From Algoriphagus lacus (GTDB lineage: Bacteria; Bacteroidota; Bacteroidia; Cytophagales; Cyclobacteriaceae): a DNA stretch of 64,000 bases. Below, one piece after another: positions 40,508-48,876 of the stretch; positions within the stretch are counted from its first letter, which is position 1; the number at the start of each line of letters is the position of its first letter. Made by a program: the position numbers and the translations under genes. Below the pieces are notes generated by a model. That model did no database searches. It worked only from the letters and a program-made list of their open reading frames with translations, and had not been told where the DNA came from. Location of the stretch: positions 186,001 to 250,000 of the forward strand of contig NZ_QXML01000003.1 of the NCBI RefSeq assembly GCF_003583985.1. The letters run 5' to 3'.

Positions 40508-41333
40508 TATTAATAACTACAGTAACCTGGGGCAGCGTGCAATTACTGCGTTGATCGGTGGGTTGATTGTGGTCTCGGCTTCCATATTTTCTGATTGGAC
40601 CTATTTTGTGGTTTTCGCAGGAATTCTTGCCTTTTCGCAAATGGAATTCTACAAGCTTTCAGGTTTGGATGGAATGCTTCCTTTGAAGAGTTTTGGGACG
40701 GTTTTAGGGGTAATGATATTCACCCTCACTTTCATGATCGAAAAAGAACAATTGCCCAATGAGTACCTTTACCTGATTTTCCCACTCGTTTCTTTGACTT
40801 TTTTCATCAAACTCTACAAGAAAACTGATAAGAAACCTTTTACCGGTGTTGCTTTTACCTATTTGGGAATATTCTATGTTGCAGTACCTTTTTCATTATT
40901 GAATCTGGCGGTATTCTCAGTTGATAAAGTCTACCATTACGAAATTCTGATCGGATGCTTGTTGATACTCTGGGCAAGTGATACCGGAGCCTATTTCGCC
41001 GGGACGAAATTCGGTAAGACCAAACTTTTTGAGCGTGTGTCTCCCAAAAAGTCCTGGGAAGGGTTTTTGGGAGGTGCTTTTTCAGCCATAGCAGTGGCGT
41101 TCGTTCTTTCCCAGTACTTCCGGGTGCTGGAAGATTGGAAGTGGCTGGTGATCGCGGGCATTATCATTATTGCCGGTACCTATGGAGACTTGGTCGAATC
41201 ATTATTCAAGCGATCAATTGAAATCAAAGATTCCGGTAACGGACTGCCCGGCCATGGGGGATTCATGGACCGTTTTGACGGATTGTTACTTTCGGCCCCC
41301 TTTATCACCGCTTTTTTGAAAATCTTTCAATAG
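40491..41333 (+). CDS. cdsA: Phosphatidate cytidylyltransferase CdsA
   Basis: 280 residues with eight helices. CdsA motifs are SDTGAYFAGTKFGKTKLFERVSPKKSWEG and the signature GTYGDLVESLFKRSIEIKDSGNGLPGHGGFMDRFDGL. It converts phosphatidic acid and CTP to CDP-diacylglycerol, the branch point for phospholipid synthesis. psd is 1.4 kb further, with glutamate dehydrogenase in between. The start ATG lies inside the DUF2007 gene; a GTG or TTG further in would cut the first helix. Confidence 0.95.
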   Translation: MRSHFNINNYSNLGQRAITALIGGLIVVSASIFSDWTYFVVFAGILAFSQMEFYKLSGLDGMLPLKSFGTVLGVMIFTLTFMIEKEQLPNEYLYLIFPLVSLTFFIKLYKKTDKKPFTGVAFTYLGIFYVAVPFSLLNLAVFSVDKVYHYEILIGCLLILWASDTGAYFAGTKFGKTKLFERVSPKKSWEGFLGGAFSAIAVAFVLSQYFRVLEDWKWLVIAGIIIIAGTYGDLVESLFKRSIEIKDSGNGLPGHGGFMDRFDGLLLSAPFITAFLKIFQ

Positions 41334-41339
41334 AAAGGC

Positions 41340-41354
41340 GGGCTGTCTCAAAAA
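41340..41354 (+). other. Solitary GGGCTGTCTCAAAAA sequence, possible IS-end remnant
   Basis: The motif GGGCTGTCTCAAAA resembles the terminal inverted repeats of some insertion-sequence families. No partner copy or transposase is nearby, so it may be a relic or coincidence. It lies 6 nt after the cdsA stop and 5 nt before a promoter box for the next gene. Confidence 0.25.
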
Positions 41355-41359
41355 CTACT

Positions 41360-41367
41360 TAAGTTTG
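41360..41367 (+). promoter_or_regulatory. Bacteroidota -7 promoter box (TAAGTTTG) for glutamate dehydrogenase
   Basis: Exact TAnnTTTG match, 35 nt before the ATG at 41403. No TTTG -33 element at the expected distance. Confidence 0.45.
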
Positions 41368-41402
41368 TGAAGCATTTCACATATACATTTTAAAGACCCA
41401 AT

Positions 41403-42680
41403 ATGGCTTACATTGAACCGGCTCCGATAAAGGATAAAGAGAATCCTTTGGAGTCAATGATGGAAAGATTCAACATCGCTGCGGAGAAACTCGGACTCTC
41501 TGACGAGGTTTACAACGTGTTGAAGAATCCTGCCAAACAAGTAATCGTTTCCCTTCCAATCACCATGGACAACGGTAAAATCCAGGTTTTCGAAGGGATG
41601 CGGGTAATTCATTCCAACATTCTTGGTCCTGCTAAAGGCGGAATTCGATTCGCTCCTGATGTTCATCTGGACGAAGTGAGAGCTCTTGCTGCCTGGATGA
41701 CCTGGAAATGTGCGGTAGTGGATATTCCTTATGGAGGAGGTAAAGGTGGAGTTCGCTGCAATCCGCGCGAAATGTCAAAAGGAGAAATCGAACGATTGGT
41801 CCGTGCTTATACCATGGCCATGATCGATGTATTTGGTCCGGACAAGGATATTCCTGCCCCGGATATGGGAACTGGACCTCGGGAAATGGCCTGGTTAATG
41901 GATGAATATTCCAAAGCTCATGGTATGACCATTCCTGCAGTAGTGACTGGTAAGCCACTCGTTCTTGGTGGATCTTTGGGTAGAACTGAAGCCACAGGAC
42001 GAGGCGTGATGGTAACCGCACTAGCTGCTATGCAAAAACTTAAAATCAATCCTTTCTCTGCAACTTGTGCAGTACAAGGTTTTGGTAACGTAGGAAGCTG
42101 GGCAGCTCAGCTTTTGGAAGAAAGAGGCTTGAAAGTAGTTGCTATCTCCGATCATACAGGAGCTTTTTACAACGAAAAAGGAATCAACATTGTGGAGGCG
42201 ATCCAATATCGCGATGGTAACAATGGGACTTTGGAAGGGTTCACCGGCGGAGAAAAAATGGAAAATGCCATGGATCTACTGACTTTGGAAGTGGACGTGC
42301 TGGTTCCTGCCGCAGTTGAAGATGTTATCACAGTAGCCAATGCTGATAAAATAAAAGCTAAGCTGATCGTAGAAGGCGCCAATGGCCCAACCTCTGCCAA
42401 AGCTGATGCTATACTTAATGAAAAAGGAATCATGGCTGTGCCAGATATTTTGGCTAATGCAGGGGGGGTGACCGTTTCTTATTTCGAATGGGTTCAAAAC
42501 AGATTAGGCTACAAGTGGACGGCAGACCGTGTCAACCGTCGCTCAGACCGAATCATGAAGGATGCTTTCGACAATGTTTATCAAGCTTCTGTCAAATATG
42601 AAGTGCCCATGAGAATTGCTGCATACATCGTTGCGATTGATAAAGTGGCAAAGACTTATACCTTCCGTGGAGGCTTCTAA
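41403..42680 (+). CDS. Glutamate dehydrogenase (Glu/Leu/Phe/Val dehydrogenase family)
   Basis: 425 residues, the size of the hexameric small-type enzyme. Active-site motifs: GPAKGGIRF, WKCAVVDIPYGGGKGGVRCNP (catalytic Lys-Ala/Cys region), PAPDMGTGPREMAW, GSLGRTEATGRG and the Rossmann QGFGNVGSWAAQLL, followed by ANAGGVTVSYFEWVQ. It interconverts glutamate and 2-oxoglutarate plus ammonia. The product 2-oxoglutarate is the substrate of the SucAB-LpdA complex encoded 13-19 kb downstream. NAD versus NADP use is not certain. A strong terminator follows. Confidence 0.93.
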   Translation: MAYIEPAPIKDKENPLESMMERFNIAAEKLGLSDEVYNVLKNPAKQVIVSLPITMDNGKIQVFEGMRVIHSNILGPAKGGIRFAPDVHLDEVRALAAWMTWKCAVVDIPYGGGKGGVRCNPREMSKGEIERLVRAYTMAMIDVFGPDKDIPAPDMGTGPREMAWLMDEYSKAHGMTIPAVVTGKPLVLGGSLGRTEATGRGVMVTALAAMQKLKINPFSATCAVQGFGNVGSWAAQLLEERGLKVVAISDHTGAFYNEKGINIVEAIQYRDGNNGTLEGFTGGEKMENAMDLLTLEVDVLVPAAVEDVITVANADKIKAKLIVEGANGPTSAKADAILNEKGIMAVPDILANAGGVTVSYFEWVQNRLGYKWTADRVNRRSDRIMKDAFDNVYQASVKYEVPMRIAAYIVAIDKVAKTYTFRGGF

Positions 42681-42711
42681 GCCTTGATCTGGTTAAAAGT
42701 TTTAACTTTGA

Positions 42712-42742
42712 GGCGTGGGGTAGATCTTCTCCACGCCTTTTT
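42712..42742 (+). terminator. Rho-independent terminator after glutamate dehydrogenase
   Basis: GGCGTGG pairs with CCACGCC around a 12-nt loop, followed by TTTTT. Confidence 0.88.
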
Positions 42743-42754
42743 AATTACACCGTT

Positions 42755-43414
42755 ATGACAATACATCGAGAAGGACGAGTGCTGCTGTTTTGGCTGATGA
42801 TCATCTTGGCCGTACTCAATTACCTGCTTTACTATTACTTACCGGAGGAAAGACTGTGGATCAATGTGTCTTTATTGGTCAGTGTGGTGATCTATCTGTT
42901 AATTTTACAGTTTTTTAGAAACCCAGTCTTCCCACTTCCAAATGAGGAGGGGATCGTATTCGCTCCAGCGGATGGTAAGGTAGTGGTGATAGAGGAAGCT
43001 TTTGAGGATGAATATTTGAAGGAAAAGCGAAAGCAGGTTTCCATATTCATGTCACCGGTAAATGTCCACGTGAACCGCTCCCCGGTGAAAGGTGTGGTGG
43101 AATATTTTAAATACCACCCCGGCAAATATCTGGTGGCTTGGCATCCCAAGTCCAGCACTGAAAATGAACGAACTTCGATGGTCGTGACCGACACCAATGG
43201 AAACAAAATCATGGTCCGCCAGATCGCCGGTGCTTTGGCTAGAAGGATCAAATGGTATGTCAAACCAGGATCTCAATTGGAGCAAGGCGGTGAATTTGGC
43301 TTCATCAAGTTTGGATCTAGGGTGGATTTATATCTGCCTCTCTCTGCGGAAATTCTCTGTACGATGGATCAGGTGACAAAAGGTGCTAGGACACCAATCG
43401 CCAAGTTGAAATAA
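42755..43414 (+). CDS. psd: Phosphatidylserine decarboxylase family protein (pyruvoyl-dependent)
   Basis: 219 residues, the short PSD-A form. After two N-terminal helices (LLFWLMIILAVLNYLLYYYL; LLVSVVIYLLILQFF) come FAPADGKVVVIEE, FMSPVNVHVNRSPVKG and the self-cleavage site FGSRVD, whose Ser becomes the pyruvoyl group. It makes phosphatidylethanolamine from phosphatidylserine at the inner membrane. It follows the glutamate dehydrogenase terminator by 12 nt and must be transcribed from within that region or by read-through. Confidence 0.93.
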   Translation: MTIHREGRVLLFWLMIILAVLNYLLYYYLPEERLWINVSLLVSVVIYLLILQFFRNPVFPLPNEEGIVFAPADGKVVVIEEAFEDEYLKEKRKQVSIFMSPVNVHVNRSPVKGVVEYFKYHPGKYLVAWHPKSSTENERTSMVVTDTNGNKIMVRQIAGALARRIKWYVKPGSQLEQGGEFGFIKFGSRVDLYLPLSAEILCTMDQVTKGARTPIAKLK

Positions 43415-43438
43415 AACCCAAACAAGAAATGAGGTAGT

Positions 43439-43474
43439 AAAAAAGGCTTCCTGATCATTCAGGAAGCCTTTTTT
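43439..43474. terminator. Bidirectional rho-independent terminator between psd and a convergent gene
   Basis: ggcttcctga (43445-43454) pairs perfectly with tcaggaagcc (43459-43468) around 4 nt, with six A before and six T after, so it works for both strands. Confidence 0.93.
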
Positions 43475-43934
43475 AGTGTTTTTTAATCCGGTAAATCCAA
43501 TATCCAAGTCCTGCAGAGGTAAGGAAAAAAATCAGGCTTGCCCATTCAAAAGTTCTCCGATCCCTTATTTTGGATTCGATTTCTTTGTCTTTTTCAGCCA
43601 AAGCCCTTTGCATAGCTTGGACATTCTGTTCGAGTTTTAAAGTGATCGATTTATAATCTTCTTTTTCCTGGGAGATAGTGGTTGTTTCAATTGCGCCGAT
43701 CATTCGGAGCTCGTCCATGATTTGATTGTCTTTGGCGAGGATTCGTTCCAGCCATTCGTTGGTTTCGATCATGTCCTTTTTGGTCCTGTTTCCAAAAATT
43801 CCAGTCTTTTTGCTTTCCGAAACCTTCCATTCGGCATGAAGCTGATCGCGTTCCTGCACCAACTTTTCCAGCTTTGCACCTTCCAAAGTTGGAGCCTGCA
43901 GGTTTAGTAAAATGGATAAAATTAAAATCAGCAT
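43473..43934 (-). CDS. Coiled-coil membrane-anchored hypothetical protein
   Basis: 153 residues. The first 14 residues are a hydrophobic signal-like stretch, followed by about 100 residues of charged coiled coil (KLEKLVQERDQLHAEWKVSE; KLEQNVQAMQRALAEKDKEI) and one C-terminal transmembrane helix (WASLIFFLTSAGLGYWIY) with a short basic tail. I do not recognise a named family. Topology suggests a periplasmic coiled coil anchored by its C-terminus. It stands alone between the bidirectional terminator and mnmD. Confidence 0.65.
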   Translation of the reverse strand: MLILILSILLNLQAPTLEGAKLEKLVQERDQLHAEWKVSESKKTGIFGNRTKKDMIETNEWLERILAKDNQIMDELRMIGAIETTTISQEKEDYKSITLKLEQNVQAMQRALAEKDKEIESKIRDRRTFEWASLIFFLTSAGLGYWIYRIKKH

Positions 43935-44012
43935 GGTCGTTTTTCAGGTTTTGTTGGAAAAGGAAAAAACAATTTCAGTTATCAAGTAGGCATCCTGCCA
44001 AGTTTAAACTGG

Positions 44013-44705
44013 CTACTGCGCATTTATCTTCCAAGCCCGAGTCATCTCCTTCTTTCCGGGAGGACCGGGAAGAGTTTCAACTTCAAGTCCAAGATCTTTC
44101 AAGTCCCGCTTCAGTTGTCCCATGGCGCAATAGGTGGTGAATAGTCCACCAGGCCTCATGGTTTCAATGACTTTTTCCAAGGACTCTTTTTCCCAAAGTT
44201 CTGGCTGTTTGCTTGGAGCAAAGGCATCAAAGAAGACCACGTCGCAGGGATAAAGCTGAGCATCCTGCAGCGTTACTTTGTCTTTTTTAAAATTGAAATA
44301 TTCAGAAACAGGTCCGCCTTCATTCCATGGAGCAGTGTGTAGCGCCTCGAAGTACTTGTGGAAGTGCCAAATCCCATGGTCATGCTCGATGTAATTGAGC
44401 TGGGAATAGATTTCTTTTTCGATGGGGTGGGGTTCTATGGTATGGTACAACACCGGAATCTGGTTTTGCTCGGCCCAAACTAAGGTAAGCCAGACATTAA
44501 GGCCGGTACCGAAGCCAACTTCAAAAATCCGGATGGGGTATTTTCTGGGATTTCTGGCCAGCCAAGAATCCAGGCCGTAAATCATAAAAACATGGATAGA
44601 CTCCCGATAAGCGCCATGAAAACTATGGTAAGTCTCCTGCAACTCCTCGTGGTAAAGAGAATGTGAGCCGTCCTCTGTGGTGATGATTTTTATTTTTCCA
44701 CTCAT
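44013..44705 (-). CDS. mnmD: tRNA 5-methylaminomethyl-2-thiouridine methyltransferase MnmD
   Basis: 230 residues, the stand-alone methyltransferase form (DUF752), corresponding to the N-terminal half of bifunctional MnmC. Motifs: RIFEVGFGTGLNVWLTL (SAM binding), DVVFFDAFAPSKQPELW and PGGLFTTYCAMGQLKRDL, then GPPGKKEMTRAW. It completes mnm5s2U at the tRNA wobble position. Its start codon overlaps the ispF stop by 4 bp. Confidence 0.93.
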   Translation of the reverse strand: MSGKIKIITTEDGSHSLYHEELQETYHSFHGAYRESIHVFMIYGLDSWLARNPRKYPIRIFEVGFGTGLNVWLTLVWAEQNQIPVLYHTIEPHPIEKEIYSQLNYIEHDHGIWHFHKYFEALHTAPWNEGGPVSEYFNFKKDKVTLQDAQLYPCDVVFFDAFAPSKQPELWEKESLEKVIETMRPGGLFTTYCAMGQLKRDLKDLGLEVETLPGPPGKKEMTRAWKINAQ

Positions 44706-45184
44706 ACTTTATAAATCAAAGCTGTGCAATACGCTGAAATTCCTTCCTCTCTTCCGACAAACCCCAGCCATTCGGAGGTGGTGGCCTTTATGGAAATGGC
44801 TTCTTCTTCCACTGCCATGACTTGGGCGAGGCAGGTTTTCATCGCAGGGATATGGGGATTGAGTTTGGGCACTTGGAGACAGACCGTAGAGTCCAGATTT
44901 CCAAGTTCGTAACCTGCCCCTCTGATCATCTTCATGACTTCAGTGAGGAGGATTTTGCTGTCGATTCCTTTGAATTTGGGGTCTTTGTCCGAAAAGTGAT
45001 ACCCGATGTTTCTCATGTTTGCCGCTCCAAGCAAGGCATCACAGATTACGTGAATGAGTACATCCGCATCAGAGTGACCGACTGCACCTTTTTCGTGTTC
45101 AAGCTTGATTCCTCCAAGCCAAAAGTCATAGCCTTCTTTCAGTTGATGTACATCATAGCCGAAGCCGATTCTGAATGGTGTCAT
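44702..45184 (-). CDS. ispF: 2-C-methyl-D-erythritol 2,4-cyclodiphosphate synthase IspF
   Basis: 160 residues, normal for IspF. Zinc ligands and active site: GFGYDVHQL (Asp, His), EHEKGAVGHSDADVLIHVICDALLGAANMRNIGYHFSD and TTSEWLGFVGREEGI. It catalyses the fifth step of the MEP isoprenoid pathway, producing MEcPP. Overlaps of 4 bp with both the upstream M16 peptidase gene and the downstream mnmD gene make a compact operon. Confidence 0.96.
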   Translation of the reverse strand: MTPFRIGFGYDVHQLKEGYDFWLGGIKLEHEKGAVGHSDADVLIHVICDALLGAANMRNIGYHFSDKDPKFKGIDSKILLTEVMKMIRGAGYELGNLDSTVCLQVPKLNPHIPAMKTCLAQVMAVEEEAISIKATTSEWLGFVGREEGISAYCTALIYKV

Positions 45185-46422
45185 GAATGGAATGATTGAT
45201 AGTAAAGTGCCGAAGCCTGGTCTTCCTGAAGCAGACGGTTTGCCCAGGTTTTGATTTGAGCGGCTCCGATTTTTGATTTTTCCTCAAATTCCTGCCAATA
45301 TAATTCAGGATCGCCTAAATGAGCATAGTAAGCGAGATTCATCGCCCGATTGATGAGTTGGATGGATTCATAGGTTTTGATTGCTTCACCTTGGTTTTTG
45401 ATTTTCTGCAGGTCTCGATCGGAAATTTCCTTCCCTAAAAATTCCCCGATGACCTCGTCCAGTGCCTGCTCACCTTCTTTTGCAGAGATTCCGGATTCCA
45501 TTTTTCCGGAGAAAACCAAGAGACCCGGATCCACCGAACCCGTGATATAACCACCGACTGAAGCGAAGATTTTTCCGTTTTTCACCAATCGCTGTTCAAG
45601 CAGAGAGGACTTTCCTGAGCCCAAAAGATCGCTGATCAAATCAGCTTCCAAGTAACCAGACTCGCTTTTGGCAGGCATTTTATAGGCCTTGTACAAAGCA
45701 TCTGTAGGTACTTTTGCCTGAATTTCACGGGTCCGCTTTTGGGTTTGCACCGGTTCGGAAGCAATTTCGTTTCGCTTGGCCGGATTGGAGGCGATTGGGC
45801 CAAACCATTTCTGAGCCAATTTTTCAATTTGGGAAAGTGAGACATCACCTGCAACCACCAAAATGGCGTTTCCCGGATGATAGTGCGTTTGGTAAAACTC
45901 CCAAACGTCTTCACGGGTGTAGCCTTCGATGTCGCTGAGATTTTGGCCGATCGTTGGCCAGCGGTAGGGATGTTTTTCAAAAGCCAAATCCCGCATGTGA
46001 TGCCAGACATCTCCGTAAGGTTGGTTGAGATAGCGCTGCTTGTACTCTTCCATGACTACTTTTCGCTGAGTTTCGATGGTTTTCTCACTTAGCGTCAGCT
46101 GCAGCATGCGATCAGACTCGAGCCAAAAGGCAGTTTCGATATTCGCAGCCGGCAAAGTCATATAGTAGTTGGTGATGTCGGGGCTGGTAAACGCATTGCA
46201 GGAACCTCCGACTAGCTCCAATTCCCGGTCGAATACTGGAACATTAGCCGAGCTCCCAAACATCAAGTGCTCAAAAAAGTGAGCTAGGCCGGTTTTTCCA
46301 GCCTTTTCAAATCTGGATCCGACCTTGTAAAGTAAATTGAATACGGCGATTTTGCTACTGTGGTCCTCATGGACTATCACTTCGAGGCCGTTGTTCAGGA
46401 AAAACCGTTGGTATGGAAACAT
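45181..46422 (-). CDS. M16 family (insulinase-like) zinc peptidase
   Basis: 413 residues, the size of single-module M16B peptidases. The inverted zinc motif HxxEH is HFFEH (His48, Glu51, His52), with the third ligand Glu in KVVMEEYKQRYLNQPYGD. The Arg-Tyr pair of the family is less clear toward the C-terminus. No signal peptide, so cytoplasmic. M16B enzymes often work with a catalytically dead partner; none is adjacent. It is the first gene of the M16-ispF-mnmD operon. Confidence 0.9.
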   Translation of the reverse strand: MFPYQRFFLNNGLEVIVHEDHSSKIAVFNLLYKVGSRFEKAGKTGLAHFFEHLMFGSSANVPVFDRELELVGGSCNAFTSPDITNYYMTLPAANIETAFWLESDRMLQLTLSEKTIETQRKVVMEEYKQRYLNQPYGDVWHHMRDLAFEKHPYRWPTIGQNLSDIEGYTREDVWEFYQTHYHPGNAILVVAGDVSLSQIEKLAQKWFGPIASNPAKRNEIASEPVQTQKRTREIQAKVPTDALYKAYKMPAKSESGYLEADLISDLLGSGKSSLLEQRLVKNGKIFASVGGYITGSVDPGLLVFSGKMESGISAKEGEQALDEVIGEFLGKEISDRDLQKIKNQGEAIKTYESIQLINRAMNLAYYAHLGDPELYWQEFEEKSKIGAAQIKTWANRLLQEDQASALYYQSFHS

Positions 46423-46497
46423 TCAGTTCGGGTTAACTTAAATAGAATCTAAATGGGGTCTTTTGGTTTTCGAAAAGGGGTAAAATCTCCTGATTTT

Positions 46498-46505
46498 TAC
46501 TTTTG
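46498..46505 (+). promoter_or_regulatory. Candidate promoter box (TACTTTTG) for bshC
   Basis: Exact TAnnTTTG match on the plus strand, 109 nt before the bshC ATG. If used, the bshC leader would include the palindrome at 46542 and the hairpin at 46558. Confidence 0.35.
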
Positions 46506-46541
46506 CGCTACCTTTCACCACCATTGATGTAAGATGTCCTG

Positions 46542-46555
46542 TTTTTTGCAAAAAA
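46542..46555. promoter_or_regulatory. 14-bp perfect palindrome upstream of bshC
   Basis: TTTTTTGCAAAAAA reads the same on both strands and lies in the gap between the divergent M16 and bshC genes. It may be a regulator site or simply part of the T/A flank of the following hairpin. Confidence 0.3.
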
Positions 46556-46573
46556 AACCGAACTTTGGTTCGG
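46550..46573 (-). terminator. Terminator-like hairpin on the minus strand in the bshC leader
   Basis: On the minus strand CCGAAC pairs with GTTCGG around CAAA, followed by eight T. There is no minus-strand gene upstream for it to end except antisense transcription across bshC, or a long leader of the M16 gene. It might be an attenuator for the M16 operon. Confidence 0.45.
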
Positions 46574-46614
46574 ATCGCTAAGTTAGCCTTCCCAAACATA
46601 CTTCACCCACTCCG

Positions 46615-48183
46615 ATGAAAAAACACTGCGTAGATCTGAATAAGACGGGTCAGTTTTCAAGATTTTTTTTGGACTATATAGAAGGTAAAGAAGAATTAAG
46701 GCCGTTTTATTCACATTTGCCCAAGCTGGAGAGTTTTGGCCAGGCCATCGCAGCCAAGAATTTTCCACTTGAAAACAGAGCAATTCTCAATCAGGCTTTG
46801 CTAGACCAATATTCCGGAGTGGAGCTTTCGGAATCAGTAACCAACAATTTGCAATCGCTTCTCAGCGAAAATACCTTTACCGTCACTACTGGCCACCAAC
46901 TCAATCTTTTCACCGGGCCTCTGTATTTTATATATAAAATCGTCTCCACCATCAATCTAGCCAAACGTCTGAAGGAGGCTTATCCGAAAAATCATTTTGT
47001 TCCTGTCTATTGGATGGCTACCGAGGACCACGATTTTGACGAAATCAATTACTTCAAGTTGGATGGTAAAAAATACCAGTGGTTAAGCAGTCAAAAGGGT
47101 GCGGTTGGGGATTTCGAGCTGGATGACTCCTTTAAAACCTTTTTGAAGGAGGTGTCCTTTGCCCCGGATGTGTTCAAAAATGCCTATCAAACTTCAAAAA
47201 CGCTGGGAGAGGCAGTTCGAAAGTATGTCAATCAGTTGTTTGGGGAGGAAGGATTGATCGTAGTCGATGGAAATGACGCTGCACTCAAGTCGATTTTCAA
47301 GCCAGTGATTTCCAATGATCTTTTTGAACATACACCGTTTAAGGAAGCTCAAAAAGCCAGTGATTCTCTGGAGCAACTGGGTTATAAAAACCAGATTTTC
47401 CCGAGGGAAATCAATTTGTTTTATTTGGAAAAAGGCATTCGGGAGCGAATTGAGGCTTCAGGACAGGGCTTTCAGGTATTAAATTCCGAAATCAAATTTT
47501 CCACTGAGGAAATCCGAGCGTTGGTGGACTCAAATCCGGAAAAATTCAGTCCCAATGTGGTGTTGCGGCCATTGTATCAGGAAATGATTCTACCAAATTT
47601 GGCCTATTTGGGAGGTCCTGCAGAGGTGGTGTATTGGCTTCAGCTGAAAGGAGTTTTTGAACATTTTGGAGTTCCTTTTCCCATTTTATTGCCTAGAAAC
47701 TTCGCTTTGATTTTGGATGGACCGGTATTGAAAAAGACCGCTCAGTTGGGATGGGCCGTGGAAGATGTTTTTGTGAATTTTGAGTCCTGGAAAAAAGGAT
47801 ATGTTGAGCGGCAAGCGCAGGTGGATTTTAGCCTGAAGCAAGAGATTGAGATTATTTCCGAGCTTTTTGACAGAAAAGGAAAAGAAGCTGCAACTTTGGA
47901 AAAGAGTTTGGAATCGGCATTTCAGGCGGGCAAATCCCGAAGTCTGAAGATTTTGGATCAGATGAGTGCCAAATTGAGAAAAGCTGAAGAAAGGCGACTG
48001 GAAGTGGATCTGAACCGGGCAAAGGCTGTTTTGGATTTTACAGCTCCTGGGGGAAGTCCCCAAGAGCGTGTGGTCAATATGATGCAGTTTTACCTGGCAA
48101 ATCCTTCCTTGATAGAAGATTTGTTGGATTGTTTTGATCCGCTTGACTTTAACATGATGGTGCTGGAATACACCTCAAATTGA
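46615..48183 (+). CDS. bshC: Bacillithiol biosynthesis cysteine-adding enzyme BshC
   Basis: 522 residues, close to the usual 530. BshC landmarks: TVTTGHQLNLFTGPLYFIYK, YWMATEDHDFDEINYF (HxGH-like nucleotide-binding region), VVLRPLYQEMILPNLAYLGGPAEVVYW and FPILLPRNFALI, plus a C-terminal coiled coil. The protein is thought to ligate cysteine to GlcN-malate in making bacillithiol, the redox thiol of many Bacteroidota. bshA and bshB are not in the window. It is divergent from the M16 operon. Confidence 0.94.
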   Translation: MKKHCVDLNKTGQFSRFFLDYIEGKEELRPFYSHLPKLESFGQAIAAKNFPLENRAILNQALLDQYSGVELSESVTNNLQSLLSENTFTVTTGHQLNLFTGPLYFIYKIVSTINLAKRLKEAYPKNHFVPVYWMATEDHDFDEINYFKLDGKKYQWLSSQKGAVGDFELDDSFKTFLKEVSFAPDVFKNAYQTSKTLGEAVRKYVNQLFGEEGLIVVDGNDAALKSIFKPVISNDLFEHTPFKEAQKASDSLEQLGYKNQIFPREINLFYLEKGIRERIEASGQGFQVLNSEIKFSTEEIRALVDSNPEKFSPNVVLRPLYQEMILPNLAYLGGPAEVVYWLQLKGVFEHFGVPFPILLPRNFALILDGPVLKKTAQLGWAVEDVFVNFESWKKGYVERQAQVDFSLKQEIEIISELFDRKGKEAATLEKSLESAFQAGKSRSLKILDQMSAKLRKAEERRLEVDLNRAKAVLDFTAPGGSPQERVVNMMQFYLANPSLIEDLLDCFDPLDFNMMVLEYTSN

Positions 48184-48285
48184 ACAGAATGACAAAGTTA
48201 GAGGGATAAAAATGGAGTGTGAGGGATTCTCCCTGAATAAATTCAGGACAGGCAATCAAGCCATGGGAAAACAAATTAAAGGCTG

Positions 48286-48855
48286 ATGAAAAGCAAACAA
48301 GAACTAAGGTCAGCATACAGACAGCTGAGAAAAAGCCTTCAACCCACAGTAGTTGAAGCAAAATCCCGGTCAATACACGATCAATTTTTAAATTGGCTAA
48401 AGGACAAAAGCCATCTACAGCATTTTCATTTGTTCTTTCCGATCGATCGGTTTAATGAGGTGAATACCTTTTATATAAAGGACTCGCTCGATAAACTTGA
48501 TAAAACCTTATACACCTCTCAAGTAAACAGAGGTGATACAGAACTGGATACCCTTAAATTGCCCAAGGACGCCGCTTTCTTTTCGGATGAATGGGGAATC
48601 CCTGTTCCACAGGAGTCAATCCTGGTTTCTCCAAATAAAATAGAGGTGGTATTTGTGCCTCTTTTGGCATATGATCATTCAGGGAACCGAGTTGGGTTTG
48701 GGAAAGGATTTTATGATTCTTATTTGGGAAAATTAAAACCGGAGGTTATCAAGATTGGCCTTAGTTTCTACCCGCCAGAGGAAACAATTCAGCCCGAAGC
48801 CCATGATGTGCCATTGGATTATTGCATTACTCCGGAAAAAGTTTTTACTTTTTGA
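48286..48855 (+). CDS. 5-formyltetrahydrofolate cyclo-ligase
   Basis: 189 residues, normal length. The N-terminal KQELRSAYRQLRKSL and the signature GNRVGFGKGFYDSYL with the FVPLLAYD segment identify the family (YgfA/MTHFS). It converts 5-formyl-THF to 5,10-methenyl-THF with ATP in one-carbon metabolism. It lies about 100 bp after bshC on the same strand and 21 bp before a small outer-membrane protein gene. Confidence 0.93.
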   Translation: MKSKQELRSAYRQLRKSLQPTVVEAKSRSIHDQFLNWLKDKSHLQHFHLFFPIDRFNEVNTFYIKDSLDKLDKTLYTSQVNRGDTELDTLKLPKDAAFFSDEWGIPVPQESILVSPNKIEVVFVPLLAYDHSGNRVGFGKGFYDSYLGKLKPEVIKIGLSFYPPEETIQPEAHDVPLDYCITPEKVFTF

Positions 48856-48876
48856 CAGGATTCAACCTGTAGCCAA

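Noticed and set aside
48232..48247. CCTGAA/TTCAGG small hairpin after bshC as a terminator
   Set aside because: Short stem and no T run on either side; not enough to call a terminator.
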